Shown here in pieces: positions 7,034 through 9,112 of a stretch of DNA of 9,112 nt. Numbering within the stretch: the stretch's first letter is position 1; every line of letters begins with the position of its first letter. A program made the translations under genes and the position numbers. Source of the stretch: Candidatus Eiseniibacteriota bacterium (GTDB lineage: Bacteria; Eisenbacteria; RBG-16-71-46); contig JAIOPA010000480.1 in assembly GCA_021414165.1 (NCBI GenBank), forward strand, positions 1 to 9,112, written 5' to 3'. The notes below the pieces were generated by a model that searched no databases, had not been told where the DNA came from, and saw only the letters and a program-made list of their open reading frames with translations.

Positions 7034-8089
7034 GTGCGGCGCGCGACGCGCGTGCGCGTGGGGTTCGCGGCACTGTTGCTGGCAGGCGCGTGCCTCATGC
7101 AGCCGTTCGCGCTGCGTGCGCAAGAGCGTGCCGACGACACGCAGACGCCGGTCGGTCCGCCGGTCGAGGCCCAGGGCGTGGTGCGCGACTCGCTGCGCGC
7201 GACCGAGGCCGCCATCGACACGCTCGCGGCGGGCCGCTCGTATGCGCGCATCGGTGGGCTGGCGTGCGATGCGTTCGGCCGTGTGTGGCTGAGCGATGGC
7301 ACGGGGCATCGCATCGCGCGGCTCGATGACGCCGGCCGCTTGATCGATCAGGCCGGCGCGCTCGGCAGCGACGCGGGCCAGTTCCGTCGTCCGGGGGCGC
7401 TGGCCGTGGCGGGCGCACTGGGCGTGGCGGTGCTCGATATCGAGAACCGGCGCGTGAGCCTGTATGACCATCACCTGCGCTTGCTCGGGGCCGCGGTCGA
7501 TCTGGCCGCGACCGCGCTCGAGGACCGCGTGGGTCGCGTCACGCCGGTGGGGCTGGCGGCCGACCGCGGCGGTGCGTTGTACGTGGCCGATGCCGAGCGC
7601 GACCGCGTGCTGGTGTTCGACTTCGCGGGCACGTTCCAGCATGAGTTGGGTGGCTTCGGTGCACGCTCGGGTGGGTTCTCGGGGCTGGCCGGGGTGGCGG
7701 CCGCAGGCCGCGGCATGCTGGTGACGCTCGAGCGCCCGCGCGCGCGGCCGCGCAAGAGCGCCACGGCCGATTCATTGGTGGGCCGCTCGCGCGTGCAGTG
7801 GCTCGATGCCGCCGGTCGCGTGGTGCGCGCGGCGTGGACGCCCGTGTGGTCGGCGGGCGCGGGCGAGACCGCGCTCGCGATCGCGGCCGACGATGCCGGC
7901 CGTGTCGCCGTGGTCGCCGAACGTTCGGGCGAGTGGTGCTTGCTGGGCGCCGATGGCCAGTTGCTGGCGCAGCGCGGCGGGCTCGCCGCGCCCACCGCAC
8001 TCGCGTTCACGCTCGATGGCCGCGTGCTGCTGGCCGAGAGTGGTGCGGCGCGCATCGTTCGCCTGGACACCCGCGCGACGGGGGAGTGA
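7034..8089 (+). CDS. exported NHL-repeat-like beta-propeller protein
   Basis: GTG 7034, two bases after the preceding stop, gives 351 residues. There is no clear Shine-Dalgarno, so coupling is likely. The N-terminus is a signal peptide: RRATRVRVG, the core FAALLLAGACLM, then a probable cleavage after ALRA (residue 29). About five or six NHL/SMP-30-like repeats follow, each with a Gly-x-(Val/Leu)-(Trp/Tyr)-(Leu/Val)-(Ser/Ala)-Asp pattern: FGRVWLSDGTGHRIARLD (81-98), ALGVAVLDIENRRVSLYD, GGALYVADAERDRVLVFD (179-196), AGRVAVVAERSGEW and DGRVLLAESGAARIVRLD (328-345). Such propellers usually act as binding scaffolds; no catalytic residues can be named. A basic insertion, RPRARPRKSATADS (about 234-247), interrupts the propeller. 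The context points to an envelope role with the adjoining genes, but the partner is unknown. Confidence 0.8.
   Translation: MRRATRVRVGFAALLLAGACLMQPFALRAQERADDTQTPVGPPVEAQGVVRDSLRATEAAIDTLAAGRSYARIGGLACDAFGRVWLSDGTGHRIARLDDAGRLIDQAGALGSDAGQFRRPGALAVAGALGVAVLDIENRRVSLYDHHLRLLGAAVDLAATALEDRVGRVTPVGLAADRGGALYVADAERDRVLVFDFAGTFQHELGGFGARSGGFSGLAGVAAAGRGMLVTLERPRARPRKSATADSLVGRSRVQWLDAAGRVVRAAWTPVWSAGAGETALAIAADDAGRVAVVAERSGEWCLLGADGQLLAQRGGLAAPTALAFTLDGRVLLAESGAARIVRLDTRATGE
8083..8086 (+). promoter_or_regulatory. Shine-Dalgarno-like GGAG for the last gene
   Basis: GGAG, in a G-rich run overlapping the end of the propeller gene, lies 6 bases before GTG 8093. It supports that start, which also opens a signal peptide. 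Confidence 0.5.
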
Positions 8090-8092
8090 GCG

Positions 8093-9112
8093 GTGCGAGT
8101 GCGTGGCTGGCTCGTGCTGGCGCTGGTCGCGCTTTGTTCCGCCGTGCGCCCTTCGCATGCGGCCAGCGCCACGGCGCCCGCCGCACCCGCGGCGGCACAG
8201 CGCGATCCGTCGTGCTTCACGTTCGTGCTGGTGCCCGCGCAGGGCGTGGCGCTGCAACGCGTGCCACACACGTTCGTGCGCACGGGCACCGACTCGGTGT
8301 GGTCGCGTGGTGGTCCGTGGCAACGCGATCGGGATTACCAGTGGGACCTGCTGCGCGGCGATCTGCGATTGCTGCGGGCGTGGGCGCCGGGCGACACGTT
8401 GTGGGTGAGCGGTTGCGGGCTCGTGTCGCCGCCGCCGCTCGAGTACCAGCGCCTGCTGTACCAGGCCGCGCGTGCGCCGGTGGTGAGAGACTCGGCGGGC
8501 CGTGCGCCGGTGGCTCCGCTGGCCGCGAGTGCGCGGCCGGCCACGGCGCGTGACCCGGGCACCGCACCACTCGGGGCTGCCCTCGCCGTGACCGGTAACA
8601 AGACGCTCGCGGTGGACTTCGGCTCGTCACAGGACGCGGCGCTGCGACAGTCGCTCGACCTGTCGGTGAGTGGCCGCGTGGCACCCGGCGTGGAGTTGAC
8701 CGGCGTGCTCACCGACCGCGACACGCCGCTGTCGGCGACCGGTGCCACGCAGGATCTGCAGTCGATCGATCGCGTACTGCTGGAGCTGCGCTCGCGCGAC
8801 GGCCGTGCGTCGCTGGGCGACATCACGCTGGCGATCACGCGCGGCGAGTTCGCGCGGCTCGAGCGCCGCGTGCAAGGCGTGTCGGGCGCGTGGAACCGTG
8901 GCGCGTTCTCGGTCGAGGCCGCCGCCGCGGGCTCGCAGGGCGAGTACGCGCGCATGCAGTTCGCGGGCGTCGATGGCCGGCAAGGACCCTACGAACTGTT
9001 CGACCGCAATGGCGCGAGCGGGATCAGCGTGGTGCCCGGCAGCGAGCAGGTGACGGTCGATGGCCAGCGCATGACGCGCGGTGAGGCCGCCGACTACGCG
9101 ATCGACTACGAG
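8093..9112 (+). CDS. large envelope protein, N-terminal part (SprA-like architecture suspected; 3' end outside window)
   Basis: GTG 8093 lies three bases after the previous stop and opens 340 codons that reach the window edge without a stop. The first 23 residues are a signal peptide (RVRGWLVLALVALCSAV, cleavage near SHA), followed by an Ala/Pro-rich linker. Residues about 57-120 form a beta-rich domain (HTFVRTGTDSVW, DYQWDLLRGDLRLLRAW, DTLWVSG). After a low-complexity Ala/Pro/Arg spacer (about 124-165) comes a region with TGNKTLAVDFGSSQD (167-181), LRQSLDLSVSGRVAPGVELTG, LTDRDTPLSATGATQDLQ and LGDITLAITRGEFARLER, then RQGPYELFD, VVPGSEQVTVDGQRMTRG and DYAIDYE at the edge. Phrases such as 'fold back on an internal beta-sheet, bind G, compare with the GDI-type element' recall outer-membrane translocon N-termini such as SprA (Sov). 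That resemblance is from memory and weak. What is certain is a secreted, beta-rich protein, probably long. Confidence 0.75.
   Translation, partial: MRVRGWLVLALVALCSAVRPSHAASATAPAAPAAAQRDPSCFTFVLVPAQGVALQRVPHTFVRTGTDSVWSRGGPWQRDRDYQWDLLRGDLRLLRAWAPGDTLWVSGCGLVSPPPLEYQRLLYQAARAPVVRDSAGRAPVAPLAASARPATARDPGTAPLGAALAVTGNKTLAVDFGSSQDAALRQSLDLSVSGRVAPGVELTGVLTDRDTPLSATGATQDLQSIDRVLLELRSRDGRASLGDITLAITRGEFARLERRVQGVSGAWNRGAFSVEAAAAGSQGEYARMQFAGVDGRQGPYELFDRNGASGISVVPGSEQVTVDGQRMTRGEAADYAIDYE

Noticed and set aside
7034..7096. Lipobox in the propeller protein (AGAC, Cys20)
   Set aside because: Position -3 is Ala rather than Leu/Val/Ile, and a normal signal peptidase I site (ALRA) follows; lipoprotein anchoring is unlikely but not excluded.

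Overview
The window is gene-dense, visibly very G+C-rich bacterial DNA. All supported genes lie on the + strand: a truncated gene at the left edge, five complete genes, and a truncated gene at the right edge. The protein families (a PorU-like C-terminus, a PorV/PorQ-family barrel, a cargo-type C-terminal sorting domain) belong to the type IX secretion system (T9SS). They point to the Fibrobacteres-Chlorobi-Bacteroidetes superphylum or a close high-GC neighbour such as Candidatus Eisenbacteria or Gemmatimonadota. The lineage is an inference; no rRNA or marker gene is present.

Layout: (1) positions 3-743 hold the last 246 residues of a PorU-like (C25/gingipain-type sortase) protein. (2) 744-876 is the only real intergenic gap, with a perfect 7-bp hairpin and a clear Shine-Dalgarno site for the next gene. 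(3) 877-1827 is a PorV/PorQ-family outer-membrane beta-barrel. (4) 1835-5263 is a large secreted M6-like zinc metalloprotease with a beta-propeller tail and a T9SS type A-like sorting domain. (5, 6) 5260-6108 and 6111-7031 are two tandem paralogous, exported DUF5683-like proteins of unknown function. (7) 7034-8089 is an exported NHL-repeat-like beta-propeller. (8) 8093 to the right edge is the first 340 residues of a probably large envelope protein whose visible part loosely recalls the N-terminal region of SprA-type giant outer-membrane proteins.

From porV onward the genes are 2-7 bases apart or overlap by 4 bases (ATGA), and four of the six start with GTG. They therefore look like one translationally coupled operon devoted to envelope and secretion functions. 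The working picture is that a sortase (PorU) and shuttle (PorV) release or anchor a C-terminally tagged peptidase, while the co-transcribed exported proteins and the large envelope protein may form lineage-specific parts of the same export apparatus. The last point is inference from context only. No RNA genes, mobile elements, CRISPR arrays or convincing rho-independent terminators were seen.
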